A DNA stretch of 12,463 bases from an uncultured Treponema sp. (GTDB taxonomy: Bacteria; Spirochaetota; Spirochaetia; Treponematales; Treponemataceae), in contig CAJOQA010000130.1 of NCBI GenBank assembly GCA_905236465.1, positions 1 to 12,463 on the forward strand, given 5' to 3'. Under the pieces are notes generated by a model. It had not been told where the DNA came from. It saw nothing but the letters and a program-made list of their open reading frames with translations, and made no database searches. The position numbers and the translations under genes are program-made. This document shows positions 1-6,806 of the stretch, piece after piece; positions within the stretch are counted from its first letter, which is position 1; the number at the start of each line of letters is the position of its first letter.

Positions 1-1408
1 AAGTGATATTACCAAAAAAACTTTGGCTAGATTCACTTTGTAATTCAATGGAAGCATTTTTTAAAAAAGCAGGTGAAACATTTTCTTCTTTTGTGTCTAG
101 TGTATCTAAGCTCCTGAAATAAAAGCTTTTTTTATGAAGTTCTATAATGGAAGAAAAATCAAACAGCATATCTTCAGGAGGAAAAACGGGAAGTTTTTGC
201 CTAGCTGTCCTGTAGGAAACTGTGTATTCATTTTCTAAAAGTTTTTGTCCGTTAACGAGCCGGTCCGCATCAAAATAAAAGACACATGTTTGTTCGCTGA
301 TATAGTCAAAAATGGAATAAAGCCTGTCCCATAAAATTCCATAAAAGAGCTCTTCGCCTTCACTTTGTTTGTTTACAAGCAGTTCAGTTAAAAGATTTTC
401 TTTTGCAGCTTTTGCAGTTTCTGTAAGAGCTAAATGAATGTTTTTTAAGTTTTTAAGATTATTTTTTTCTTCTGAAGAGAAGTCACTTTTTCCTTCGCTT
501 TCATTATTTTCTAGTACCCTACCCGTTTTTTTTCGTTCATCATATTCAGCCCAACTGTTTTGGATTCCTTCCTTATCTTTCTTTTTTAAAATAACTTCAA
601 GATTTTTTACAAGACTTTCACTCCAGATAACTTCTTTCATTGGGTAGATTAAGAGAAAATCAATGTTTTTTTTTGAAGCCTGACTTTCTGTATCAAAGAT
701 TTTTATTTGGTCTACTGTATCAAAATCAAAAACTATCCTGTTAGCTTGGTCTGTGCCTGGCATGAAAATGTCCAGTACTTCTCCCCTAAGAGCAAATTCT
801 CCGGGTACAGTAACCCTTGGTACTCTTGTGTAACCATTTTCCGTAAGTTTGTCTGCAAAAGCAATGGGATCAAAGGTCTGTCCCTTCTTTATTGAGAACA
901 GAAGCTCTCTTGTATATTCAGGCGGTGGCAGAGCTGTAAGCATGGCCCTTTGCATAATTATAAATATCCTGGGTTTTGCTGATTTTGGGTTTTTAGATGC
1001 AAGTTTTGCAATTACTGCCGCTCTTTCGCCAAAAACAGATGAGCCTTTTGCTGCCGGTCTGTAAGGTAACATCCCCCACCAGGGGAATTTCAGTATTTCA
1101 GACTTATCTCCAATAACAGTTTGTAAATCTGTTTGACATTCATCTGCTTCTTTCTGTGTTGGAACAATGATAATATAGTCTTCTTGATTTGAGTAGAATT
1201 TTTTACCGTATTGTTCTTCATTTATACGTTTTGCCTTTCTTCTTTCTATATATTGGGCAATAAAAAAAGCCCGTAAGGAGCCTTTTAGACCTATAATATC
1301 AGCTGGTAAGGAGGAAATTTCATCTGCACTTTGTTTTATAGCTTGATTAAAATCTGTCCATGAAGACAAAAGTGGAATAAGTGAATTTGTAGATAATGTA
1401 TTATTCAT
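1..1408 (-). CDS. mfd: Transcription-repair coupling factor Mfd (partial, N-terminal 469 residues)
   Basis: Mfd is a cytoplasmic ATP-dependent DNA translocase that removes RNA polymerase stalled at lesions and recruits UvrA. The frame is open from ATG at 1408 to the window edge, so only the N-terminal UvrB-homology region and the start of the next domain are present; the RNAP-interaction and helicase domains lie outside. Recognisable blocks are GLKGSLRAF (about residues 40-48), PWWGMLPYRP (109-118) followed by FGERAAVIAKLA, and the diagnostic PGEFALRGEVLDIFMP at 202-217, the UvrB/Mfd signature normally read as R-G-E-F-x-x-R-G-G-x-x-D-I-F-P. The usual first Arg is Pro here. Upstream there is only a weak GGAA-type ribosome site. 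The gene is divergent from the exported-protein gene at 1456. UvrB shares these blocks, but the length before the signature and the diverged N-terminus fit Mfd. I am confident in the family. Confidence 0.93.
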   Translation of the reverse strand, partial: MNNTLSTNSLIPLLSSWTDFNQAIKQSADEISSLPADIIGLKGSLRAFFIAQYIERRKAKRINEEQYGKKFYSNQEDYIIIVPTQKEADECQTDLQTVIGDKSEILKFPWWGMLPYRPAAKGSSVFGERAAVIAKLASKNPKSAKPRIFIIMQRAMLTALPPPEYTRELLFSIKKGQTFDPIAFADKLTENGYTRVPRVTVPGEFALRGEVLDIFMPGTDQANRIVFDFDTVDQIKIFDTESQASKKNIDFLLIYPMKEVIWSESLVKNLEVILKKKDKEGIQNSWAEYDERKKTGRVLENNESEGKSDFSSEEKNNLKNLKNIHLALTETAKAAKENLLTELLVNKQSEGEELFYGILWDRLYSIFDYISEQTCVFYFDADRLVNGQKLLENEYTVSYRTARQKLPVFPPEDMLFDFSSIIELHKKSFYFRSLDTLDTKEENVSPAFLKNASIELQSESSQSFFGNIT

Positions 1409-1433
1409 AATTTTCCGATAAAATTAAAAAATA

Positions 1434-1455
1434 GGTTTAACAAAAAAGTTAAACC
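1434..1455. repeat. Perfect 8-bp inverted repeat between mfd and the 1456 gene
   Basis: The arms GGTTTAAC (1434-1441) and GTTAAACC (1448-1455) are exact reverse complements around a six-A loop, ending directly before the ATG at 1456. It could be a dyad operator for the divergent pair or an RNA hairpin in the 5' leader of the rightward gene. Read leftwards it is followed by TATTTTTTAATTTT, so it could also act as a weak terminator against antisense transcription entering mfd. A -10-like TAAAAT at 1419-1424 lies just upstream on the plus strand, but I find no convincing -35 for it. The symmetry is seen directly; the role is inferred. Confidence 0.6.
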
Positions 1456-1470
1456 ATGGGGGTTAATTTA

Positions 1471-2454
1471 GTGAAACGTACACTGCCAGTTATTATAACT
1501 GTTTTTATGTTTTTTGCACAGACCTTATGTGCACAAAATAAAAGCGTAAAAAATGAAAATCAGTTGAAAGATGTTGGGGTCTCTATAAAATTTTACGACA
1601 GGACTATGTATTATCCTGGTAAGACTGATGAAAATCCAATAAAGGTTCATGTCACCATTACAAACAAGGGGTCTGAGCCACTCCGTTTTAAGTTGGCGGA
1701 AGACAGGATGTTCAGTGTGGATTTTAAGGCCTTTAACATTAAGAATACGCTACTATCGTCTACTCAGTCATTGCAAAAGAAGCGTAAAACAAATCAGACT
1801 GTATATTACAGGGAGATTTCCCTGGAACCAGAAGAAGAATATTCTTTTGTTGAAAATTTAAAACAATATTTGGATATTACAGAGCCTTCAATCTACTATG
1901 TTGAATTGGAGTTTTTCCCTGAATTGTACAGAAATGGTGATTATTCCATAAAGTCCAACCGCCTGAGCCTTGAGGTAAAGCCATCACCTTCTGCTTCTTC
2001 ATCTACTATGCTCAACGTAGAAAATGAAAATGGGGCTATCCTTGAAAGACAAGAAATAAGTCCTGACAAGGTTGTTGAGCAGACAATCGTTGCCCGCCAA
2101 AGGACTTTATGGGATCAGTTCTTCTTGTATCTTGATCTTGAAGAAATTCTTAAACGCAATGCAAGCAGAAAGCGTCGTTACGACTCTTCTTCAGCAGCTG
2201 AAAGAAATGAAATGCTTAGAGAGTTTAAGGCTGATTTAATGAAGAATAGGATTGATTTTGATATAGTTGCTATCCCCTCTAGCTTTGAAATACAAACAAC
2301 AACTTATGATCAAACTAAGGGGTATGTAAAAGTTGAAGAATGGTTTAAGAATGATACTTTTACAGAAAAGAAGCTTTACACATATTATGTAAGGCAGAGA
2401 GATGGTATTTGGCAGATTTATGACTATACTGTAACAAATAGCTCAAATGAGTAG
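1471..2454 (+). CDS. Exported two-part protein of unknown function
   Basis: I do not recognise a named family. The N-terminus (KRTLPVIITVFMFFAQTLCA) is a good signal peptide, with likely cleavage after CA. A relaxed spirochaetal lipobox ending at that Cys is possible, but Leu at -1 argues against it. A first part of about 130 residues, rich in alternating hydrophobics with ITNKGSEPLRF, looks like an Ig-like beta-sandwich. A Ser/Pro-rich linker follows (PSPSASSSTM). The second part has a basic helical stretch and ends in strands with GIWQIYDYTV, reminiscent of NTF2-like or lipoprotein C-terminal domains. I prefer GTG at 1471 to the in-frame ATG at 1456: GGGGGT at 1458-1463 gives a Shine-Dalgarno-like site about 7 nt before the GTG, while the ATG is preceded only by the inverted repeat. 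The gene overlaps the following zinc-ribbon gene by 8 nt, so the two are probably translationally coupled. It probably acts in the periplasm or envelope. Confidence 0.8.
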   Translation: MKRTLPVIITVFMFFAQTLCAQNKSVKNENQLKDVGVSIKFYDRTMYYPGKTDENPIKVHVTITNKGSEPLRFKLAEDRMFSVDFKAFNIKNTLLSSTQSLQKKRKTNQTVYYREISLEPEEEYSFVENLKQYLDITEPSIYYVELEFFPELYRNGDYSIKSNRLSLEVKPSPSASSSTMLNVENENGAILERQEISPDKVVEQTIVARQRTLWDQFFLYLDLEEILKRNASRKRRYDSSSAAERNEMLREFKADLMKNRIDFDIVAIPSSFEIQTTTYDQTKGYVKVEEWFKNDTFTEKKLYTYYVRQRDGIWQIYDYTVTNSSNE

Positions 2455-2812
2455 CAATAAGGACAAAAAGGCCAAGTATTTTTGCGAAAACTGTGGGTCA
2501 GAAGTTGCAGCAAACGCTCGCTTCTGCCCTAAATGCGGAAAGTTCTTCTCTTCTGTTAGATGTCCTTCTTGTGGTCACATGGGCACTGTCCATGACTTTA
2601 AAAATGGGTGTCCTAAATGCCACTATGCTATGTCAGAAGAAGAGATTAACGGAGAAGAGCCTGCAGCTACTGAAAATGCTGGTCACAAAAGAAAAAAGAA
2701 GGGAAAAAAGCCTAACGCTAGTGTGTCTTCTGATACGCCTGAATGGCTCTTTATATGTAGTATAGTTGTTCTTATTGGAATTATTGCATTTATTTTTTGC
2801 AGATGCCAATAA
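2447..2812 (+). CDS. Double zinc-ribbon protein with C-terminal membrane anchor
   Basis: This 121-residue protein carries four CxxC pairs: C13/C16, C27/C30, C39/C42 and C55/C58. The first two pairs form one zinc ribbon (CENCG then CPKCG); the last two form a second (CPSCG then CPKCH). A charged linker with KRKKKGKK (81-88) follows, then one hydrophobic segment (about W100-F117) ending three residues before the stop. There is no signal peptide. By hydrophobicity and the positive-inside rule, the ribbons should face the cytoplasm with the tail in the inner membrane. The ATG overlaps the end of the upstream gene by 8 nt and has no clear ribosome site, consistent with reinitiation. Zinc-ribbon domains of this type occur in many unrelated bacterial membrane proteins, so no specific function can be given. 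Confidence is high for gene and topology, low for role. Confidence 0.88.
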   Translation: MSSNKDKKAKYFCENCGSEVAANARFCPKCGKFFSSVRCPSCGHMGTVHDFKNGCPKCHYAMSEEEINGEEPAATENAGHKRKKKGKKPNASVSSDTPEWLFICSIVVLIGIIAFIFCRCQ

Positions 2813-2817
2813 AATAC

Positions 2818-2846
2818 TTGACAAAAAGATTGTTTTTAAATAGACT
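2818..2846 (+). promoter_or_regulatory. Promoter of tRNA-Leu
   Basis: A perfect -35 TTGACA at 2818-2823 is followed after 17 nt by TAGACT at 2841-2846, which matches four of six -10 positions. The start would fall near 2853, about 12 nt before the mature tRNA 5' end. There is no terminator between the zinc-ribbon gene and the tRNA, so read-through from 1471 may also contribute. Confidence 0.65.
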
Positions 2847-2864
2847 ATAGACACTTTTCTTTTA

Positions 2865-2948
2865 GCCCGGATGGTGGAATTGGTAGACACGCTAGTTTCA
2901 GGTACTAGAACCTTCACGGGTGTGCAAGTTCAAGTCTTGTTCCGGGCA
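2865..2948 (+). tRNA. tRNA-Leu (anticodon CAG)
   Basis: This is an 84-nt class II tRNA. The acceptor stem GCCCGGA (2865-2871) pairs with TCCGGGC (2941-2947), with discriminator A at 2948. The D-stem is GTG/CAC (2874-2876 with 2888-2890), with GG in the loop. The anticodon stem is CTAGT/ACTAG with loop TTCAGGT, giving anticodon CAG at 2899-2901, which reads CUG. A long variable arm pairs ACCT (2910-2913) with GGGT (2918-2921). The T arm is GCAAG/CTTGT with loop TTCAAGT. The 3' CCA is not encoded (ATA follows the acceptor stem), so it must be added by the CCA-adding enzyme. Confidence 0.97.
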
Positions 2949-2950
2949 TA

Positions 2951-2974
2951 CCTCCCTTTTGGGAGGTTTTTTTT
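2951..2974 (+). terminator. Intrinsic terminator after tRNA-Leu
   Basis: CCTCCC (2951-2956), loop TTTT and GGGAGG (2961-2966) form a perfect 6-bp GC-rich stem, followed by eight T at 2967-2974. The structure is directional: read leftwards the stem is followed by TATGCCC, with no U-tract. The last two bases of the T-tract belong to the TAA stop of the convergent pseudouridine synthase gene. Confidence 0.92.
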
Positions 2975-3701
2975 ATGGGTGCCCCGAAAAAGTGTATTCT
3001 TTATTATTCCAAGTAAAAGTTAGGCTTGTAGCAAAAAACTGTAGCTTTTCTTTTTCGTAACAGCCGCTATTATAAATTTTGTCACCAATAATCGGGAATC
3101 CAAGCCAAGCTAAGTGGCAACGAACTTGATGCCTAAAACCTTTTGTTATTGTGCAATATGCTGAAAAAGATGTGTCTTTGTTTTTATTTAGCTCAATTAT
3201 TGTTTCGTACGTGTTTTTGCTTGCTTTTTTACTTTGATAATGACCACATTCTTCTGTAACCGGCCTGACTTCTTTTCTCCCCTTGCCAAATGCCCTAAAC
3301 GAAGATGTCAGTACAAATCTATTAGACTTGTTTAAGTTCATCTGTATGTCTTTTGGTAGTGGTGGAAATCCCTTTAGCTTTTCAGTTATAAGAAGATCCC
3401 TATTACATGTGGCTACATACTTTTTTAAAAACCTGCCTTCTTCTTGCCCTTCTAACATATAATCATAAAAGTCTTGATTTGTTGCAATTAAAATAAGTCC
3501 TTGTGTATCTGTGTCAAGCCTGTGTAGCAGACCTCCTTCTATAGCTTTTTTTCCTTGTACACTTTTACATTCAGGAAAAATTTCCGCTATTTGCGTAAAG
3601 GCACAATTATCCCCTTCTTTTATGGGGGCAGTAGGAAGTCCTTGAGCCTTATAGGCAACAATAAAAGGTTCTTCAAGGCTGGGGTTATGAATTATTTCCA
3701 T
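2973..3701 (-). CDS. RluA-family RNA pseudouridine synthase, no S4 domain
   Basis: The enzyme converts specific uridines in structured RNA (rRNA or tRNA) to pseudouridine. The catalytic block LHRLDTDTQGL contains the nucleophilic Asp at D63 (H60-R61-L62-D63). The second family block RHQVRCHL is at 190-197, followed by GFPIIGDKIY. At 242 residues it is a catalytic domain only, with no N-terminal S4 RNA-binding domain, unlike its upstream neighbour. The middle part (about 105-165) is diverged, so the target site cannot be assigned. Its ATG directly abuts the upstream stop (TAAATG), and AAAGGA within the upstream gene's last codons gives the ribosome site. It is the last gene of the leftward operon and no terminator follows it on its own strand. 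Family assignment is firm; substrate is unknown. Confidence 0.9.
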   Translation of the reverse strand: MEIIHNPSLEEPFIVAYKAQGLPTAPIKEGDNCAFTQIAEIFPECKSVQGKKAIEGGLLHRLDTDTQGLILIATNQDFYDYMLEGQEEGRFLKKYVATCNRDLLITEKLKGFPPLPKDIQMNLNKSNRFVLTSSFRAFGKGRKEVRPVTEECGHYQSKKASKNTYETIIELNKNKDTSFSAYCTITKGFRHQVRCHLAWLGFPIIGDKIYNSGCYEKEKLQFFATSLTFTWNNKEYTFSGHP

Positions 3702-4691
3702 TTATTTGTCCTTTGCTAGTATAACCTTTTTATATTTTTTATGAAGAATTTTGAGTATTTTTAAAAAGCGTTCAGGCGTATCTGTCTTAAACTCTGATTT
3801 TTCACTTTTTCCTGGTAAACGTATTTTAAGCAGCCGTGCATTAAGCATAAGATTTGCATGAGGAAAATTTTTGTCTGTTTTTGAATAAATGGGATCCCCT
3901 AAGATTGGGCAGTTTAAGTATTTCATATGGACCCTGATTTGATGAGTTCTTCCTGTAGCTATTCTAATTCGCATAAGGGAATACTGCCCGTAGCAAGCTA
4001 TGCAGATATACGAACTTTCTGCATATTTTCCTGCCTGACAAGATTCTGTCAATGGTATGGCTTTAAATCTTCGCCTATTCTTTAAATCCCTTGCAATATA
4101 CGTTTTTACCGTACCCTTATAATGCTGCGGACGTCCAATACAGATTGCAATATATTCTTTTACTAAATTTCTATGGTCCCTAAACTGATTTTGCAACCAT
4201 TCTTCAGCGTCACGATTTTTTGCAGTAATTATGATTCCGGAAGTGTCTTTATCTAATCTGTGAACAATTCCAGGCCGCCTTTGCATCATAAGTTCTGTGG
4301 CTGTTCCTTCTTTTTGCTGAGAGATTTTTTCTTTACCCCAATGAAATAAAAGTGCATTTACAAGTGTTCCTGTCCAATTTCCACAAGCGGGATGCGTTAC
4401 CATCCCTTGCTTTTTGTTTATTACGCAGACATTTTCATCCTCATATAAAATGTCCAAGGGAATATTTTCAGGTTCAATATCAGAAGGAACTTGATCTTCC
4501 CAATCTATATCTATTTGCTCACCACCCTTTATTTTATAAGAGATTTTTTCTTTCTTTCCATTTACAAAAATATTAACAAGCCCTGACTTTAACTTGCTTC
4601 TGTTCATGCTATTAGGAAGAGATGCTATATATTTATCCAAACGCTGGGATTTTTCTATAAGGGGTGGAACTTTTACGCTAAAAAAAGGCAT
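3702..4691 (-). CDS. RluD-type pseudouridine synthase with S4 domain
   Basis: This RNA pseudouridine synthase has the RluD/RluC layout. An N-terminal S4 domain (about 14-65) contains SQRLDKYIA and the typical VNGKKEKISYKIKGGEQI. A catalytic domain follows, starting at ILYEDENVCVINKKQGMVTHP. The catalytic block RPGIVHRLDKDTSG places the nucleophilic Asp at D147. GRTHQIRVHMKYL (247-259) and PILGDPIY complete the family signature. The 329-residue length is normal for RluD, which modifies helix 69 of 23S rRNA in E. coli; a YlyB/RluD-like activity is likely but not proven here. The start codon shares one base with the preceding stop (TAATG), and two Shine-Dalgarno-like sites precede it. The adjacent paralogue at 2973 suggests an old tandem arrangement of two RluA-family enzymes with different targets. 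Confidence 0.93.
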   Translation of the reverse strand: MPFFSVKVPPLIEKSQRLDKYIASLPNSMNRSKLKSGLVNIFVNGKKEKISYKIKGGEQIDIDWEDQVPSDIEPENIPLDILYEDENVCVINKKQGMVTHPACGNWTGTLVNALLFHWGKEKISQQKEGTATELMMQRRPGIVHRLDKDTSGIIITAKNRDAEEWLQNQFRDHRNLVKEYIAICIGRPQHYKGTVKTYIARDLKNRRRFKAIPLTESCQAGKYAESSYICIACYGQYSLMRIRIATGRTHQIRVHMKYLNCPILGDPIYSKTDKNFPHANLMLNARLLKIRLPGKSEKSEFKTDTPERFLKILKILHKKYKKVILAKDK

Positions 4692-5176
4692 TACTCCTTT
4701 TCCTCCTGATTTTTTCTAAGCAAGTCCCCTGCCTCTTCTGGTGTTAACGGATTTATTGTCACTGTATTTTCAGATTGCTTAAGCCTGTTTAGTTTTCGTT
4801 CCATATTTTTTCGCTTTATAAGATTAAATAAAAAATCGCTCAGACCAATTGCTCCGCTTGCAGCAAAGGAATATGCAAGTATTTTTTTTATTTCACTTTC
4901 TGTATAGGTATCAGATGAACTAAAGGGGTTGGGAAAAGAGTTTGTGTTACCTTTTGAATACTGATAGCCCCCATAGATGAGTATTGTCCACAGGGTTGTA
5001 AAAGGCAAAGACCCCAAGGTAATTACTTCTGTACGCCGTAAATCATGTGCCCATTGAGGAAATTCTTCCCAGGTATATTCTTCAGCAGTGTCTGTAGTAT
5101 TATCGCTTGACTGCGAAAAAATTGAAGCTGGGAATAGAAGTGTAAAAATTAAAAAAAATAAAAGGAGCTTCTTCAT
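4691..5176 (-). CDS. Small membrane-associated protein of unknown function
   Basis: This 161-residue protein is not assigned to a named family. It starts with a clear signal peptide (KKLLLFFLIFTLLFPASIF, probable cleavage before Q22). A short acidic stretch leads to a block around EEFPQWAHDLRRTEV (37-51), then a hydrophobic segment (about 52-70) and a second one (about 98-120). A charged amphipathic C-terminus (KRKNMERKLNRLKQ) looks coiled or helical. The compact, patterned middle block suggests a conserved family rather than a spurious reading frame. ATG directly follows the stop of the yggS-like gene (TAAATG), and the gene overlaps the RluD-type gene by one base, so it is embedded in the operon. 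Position between an enzyme gene and rRNA-modification genes does not reveal a function. Confidence 0.82.
   Translation of the reverse strand: MKKLLLFFLIFTLLFPASIFSQSSDNTTDTAEEYTWEEFPQWAHDLRRTEVITLGSLPFTTLWTILIYGGYQYSKGNTNSFPNPFSSSDTYTESEIKKILAYSFAASGAIGLSDFLFNLIKRKNMERKLNRLKQSENTVTINPLTPEEAGDLLRKNQEEKE
4694..4707 (-). promoter_or_regulatory. Tandem ribosome binding sites for the RluD-type gene
   Basis: On the minus strand AGGAGGA (4707-4701) is followed immediately by AAAGGAG (4700-4694), then TA and the ATG. The proximal site is very close to the start; the distal one is at a more usual distance of about 9-10 nt. Both lie in the last codons of the upstream small membrane-protein gene (its Glu/Lys-rich C-terminus). 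Confidence 0.6.
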
Positions 5177-5893
5177 TTATTTACTGTAGTCTCTTTGGCC
5201 GAATAAGGCTGTCCCAATTCTTACGATTGTACTTCCTTCCTCTATAGCAATCTTATAGTCGCCAGACATACCCATGCTCAATTCTGTTATTGGAAGATCA
5301 AAAGATTTATTTAGTTTTTCCTTCAAATTTCTTAAGTATTCAAAAGATGTATGTATTAATTTTTCATCTTTGGTAAAAGGTGCCATTGTCATAAGGCCTG
5401 CTACCTGAATATGGGGAAAAAGACCTTTTGCACATTTTTCAGCCGAAAGAAATAAATCTGCTTCACTTGTATAGCCCGACTTTGAATCTTCACCTGTATG
5501 CACTTCAAAAAAAACTTTTATGTTTTTGTTGATTTTTGAACTTTGCTTTTCGATTTCTTCTAGGATGCTTTCTCTATCAACAGATTGTATGCACGATGCT
5601 ATTTGCACAGCTTTTTTTACCTTGTTGCTCTGTAATGTTCCTATTATGTGTAGGTCAACGTTTGTATTAGCTAACGCTGGGTTTGTAAACTTTTCCCAGG
5701 CTTCTTGAACCCTGTTTTCCCCAAATAAAAACTGCTTGCTTTTTACCGCTGCTAAAACGGATTCCAATTGATGAAATTTGCTTACAGCACATAGCTTTAC
5801 ATCTTCTGCCCTTCTTCCTGCATTAGTTGCGGCCAGGGCAATTTCTTCCCTCACCTTATCAAAATTACATTTTATTGTTTCTTCAATATTCAT
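5177..5893 (-). CDS. YggS/PLPBP family pyridoxal-phosphate homeostasis protein
   Basis: This cytoplasmic protein binds pyridoxal 5'-phosphate without a known catalytic reaction and buffers vitamin B6 and amino-acid pools in other bacteria. The Schiff-base lysine is K39 in LCAVSKF. Other family blocks are FGENRVQE (57-64), HIIGTLQSNK (82-91), VHTGEDSKSG (131-140), GLMTMAPF (166-173), SMGMSGDY (206-213) and GSTIVRIGTALFG (220-232), which bind the cofactor phosphate. At 238 residues it is the normal family length, a single TIM-barrel domain. The start overlaps the rsmA stop by four bases (ATGA), a classical coupled junction, with AAGGAA upstream. In many bacteria this gene sits beside division or proC genes; placement after rsmA is different. 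Assignment is firm. Confidence 0.95.
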   Translation of the reverse strand: MNIEETIKCNFDKVREEIALAATNAGRRAEDVKLCAVSKFHQLESVLAAVKSKQFLFGENRVQEAWEKFTNPALANTNVDLHIIGTLQSNKVKKAVQIASCIQSVDRESILEEIEKQSSKINKNIKVFFEVHTGEDSKSGYTSEADLFLSAEKCAKGLFPHIQVAGLMTMAPFTKDEKLIHTSFEYLRNLKEKLNKSFDLPITELSMGMSGDYKIAIEEGSTIVRIGTALFGQRDYSK

Positions 5894-6801
5894 TTTTTTA
5901 TTCCTTCACTATTTTCCATTTTAACAAAAAGGATTTCATTTGCCAATAACAAAAAGTCCTCTATTCTTAGATTTTCCGCTCTTTGTGTTTTTGGGATCCC
6001 AGCTCTTTTAAAAAGCCCATCTATAGTTTCCGCATTAGCATTTGCTAGTAAGGGTTTTATGTTATTTGCAATCGTTTTTCTTCGTGCGGAAAAAAGAGCA
6101 TGAACTGTTTTAACAAATAAATCAGGATTTTCACATTCCAATTTTTTTGCCTTACGCCTCAAAACAACAACTTGGGACGCAACGTTTGGCCGTGGCCAAA
6201 AATTACCGGCTGCAAGTTCTATATCTGTTTTTACATCATAGGCCCATTGGCACAATACTGAAAAAGCAGAATAATTTTTTTCAGATTCTTTTGCACATAT
6301 TCTTTCTGCTACTTCCTTTTGGACGGTAAATACACAATCGCTAAATGTAAACCCGTGAGTTATTGTCTCTGCTATAAATGTTGCGGCGATATTATAGGGC
6401 AAGTTTCCTGCAAGTTTAATATGTAAGTCTTTTGAATTGTTTACACTTGCATCTTCAGCTTCCTTTTGCCAATTTTTCAATACATCTCCTTGTATCAACT
6501 GGAAACTTCCATTTTTTTCTTCTTCTTGCAGAAAACTTTTCAATGATTCTATAAAGCCCCTGTCGATTTCAAAAGCCTTGACTTTTCCTGCCTTTTCTAA
6601 AAAGACTTCTGTCATGCAGCCAAGGCCCGGGCCAACTTCCCATACAATATCTGATTTTGAAAGATTAAGCAAAAGAGCTATTTTTTCCCGTGCATTTTTA
6701 TTCAATAAAAAGTTTTGCCCGAATTTTTTTTGCATAGACATATTTTTTGAGTCTAAGTATGCTTTTAAGGCTGTAGCCGAATTATAATCTGGATGTATCA
6801 T
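5890..6801 (-). CDS. rsmA: 16S rRNA N6,N6-dimethyladenosine transferase RsmA (KsgA)
   Basis: RsmA uses S-adenosylmethionine to dimethylate two adjacent adenines in the 3' terminal helix 45 of 16S rRNA, a late quality-control step in 30S assembly. The 303-residue protein has the entry motif KKFGQNFLLN (25-34), SAM motif I as WEVGPGLGCMTE (54-65), the acidic ribose-binding position in FEID (77-80), GDV at 105-107, and catalytic motif IV NLPYN (133-137). FTVQKEVAERI, NFWPRPNVASQVV and LFSARRKTI then complete the KsgA pattern, with a helical C-terminal domain. It has about 20 extra N-terminal residues before the core, common in the family. The ribosome site TAGGAAAA overlaps the comEC stop, five bases before the ATG. 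Loss of RsmA gives kasugamycin resistance in other bacteria. Confidence 0.97.
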   Translation of the reverse strand: MIHPDYNSATALKAYLDSKNMSMQKKFGQNFLLNKNAREKIALLLNLSKSDIVWEVGPGLGCMTEVFLEKAGKVKAFEIDRGFIESLKSFLQEEEKNGSFQLIQGDVLKNWQKEAEDASVNNSKDLHIKLAGNLPYNIAATFIAETITHGFTFSDCVFTVQKEVAERICAKESEKNYSAFSVLCQWAYDVKTDIELAAGNFWPRPNVASQVVVLRRKAKKLECENPDLFVKTVHALFSARRKTIANNIKPLLANANAETIDGLFKRAGIPKTQRAENLRIEDFLLLANEILFVKMENSEGIKK

Positions 6802-6806
6802 TTTTC

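Noticed and set aside
438..1064. Several short plus-strand frames across the mfd region
   Set aside because: The minus strand here is one continuous frame with the Mfd signature; the plus-strand frames are short, overlapping and without motifs.
2633..2917. 94-residue minus-strand frame across the zinc-ribbon gene and tRNA
   Set aside because: It runs through a tRNA gene and opposite a gene with four CxxC pairs; no support for coding.
6437..6787. 116-residue open frame on the plus strand opposite rsmA
   Set aside because: It is antisense to a clear KsgA-motif protein. Its residues are biased to F/S/P as expected from the complement of AT-rich coding DNA, and it has no ribosome site.
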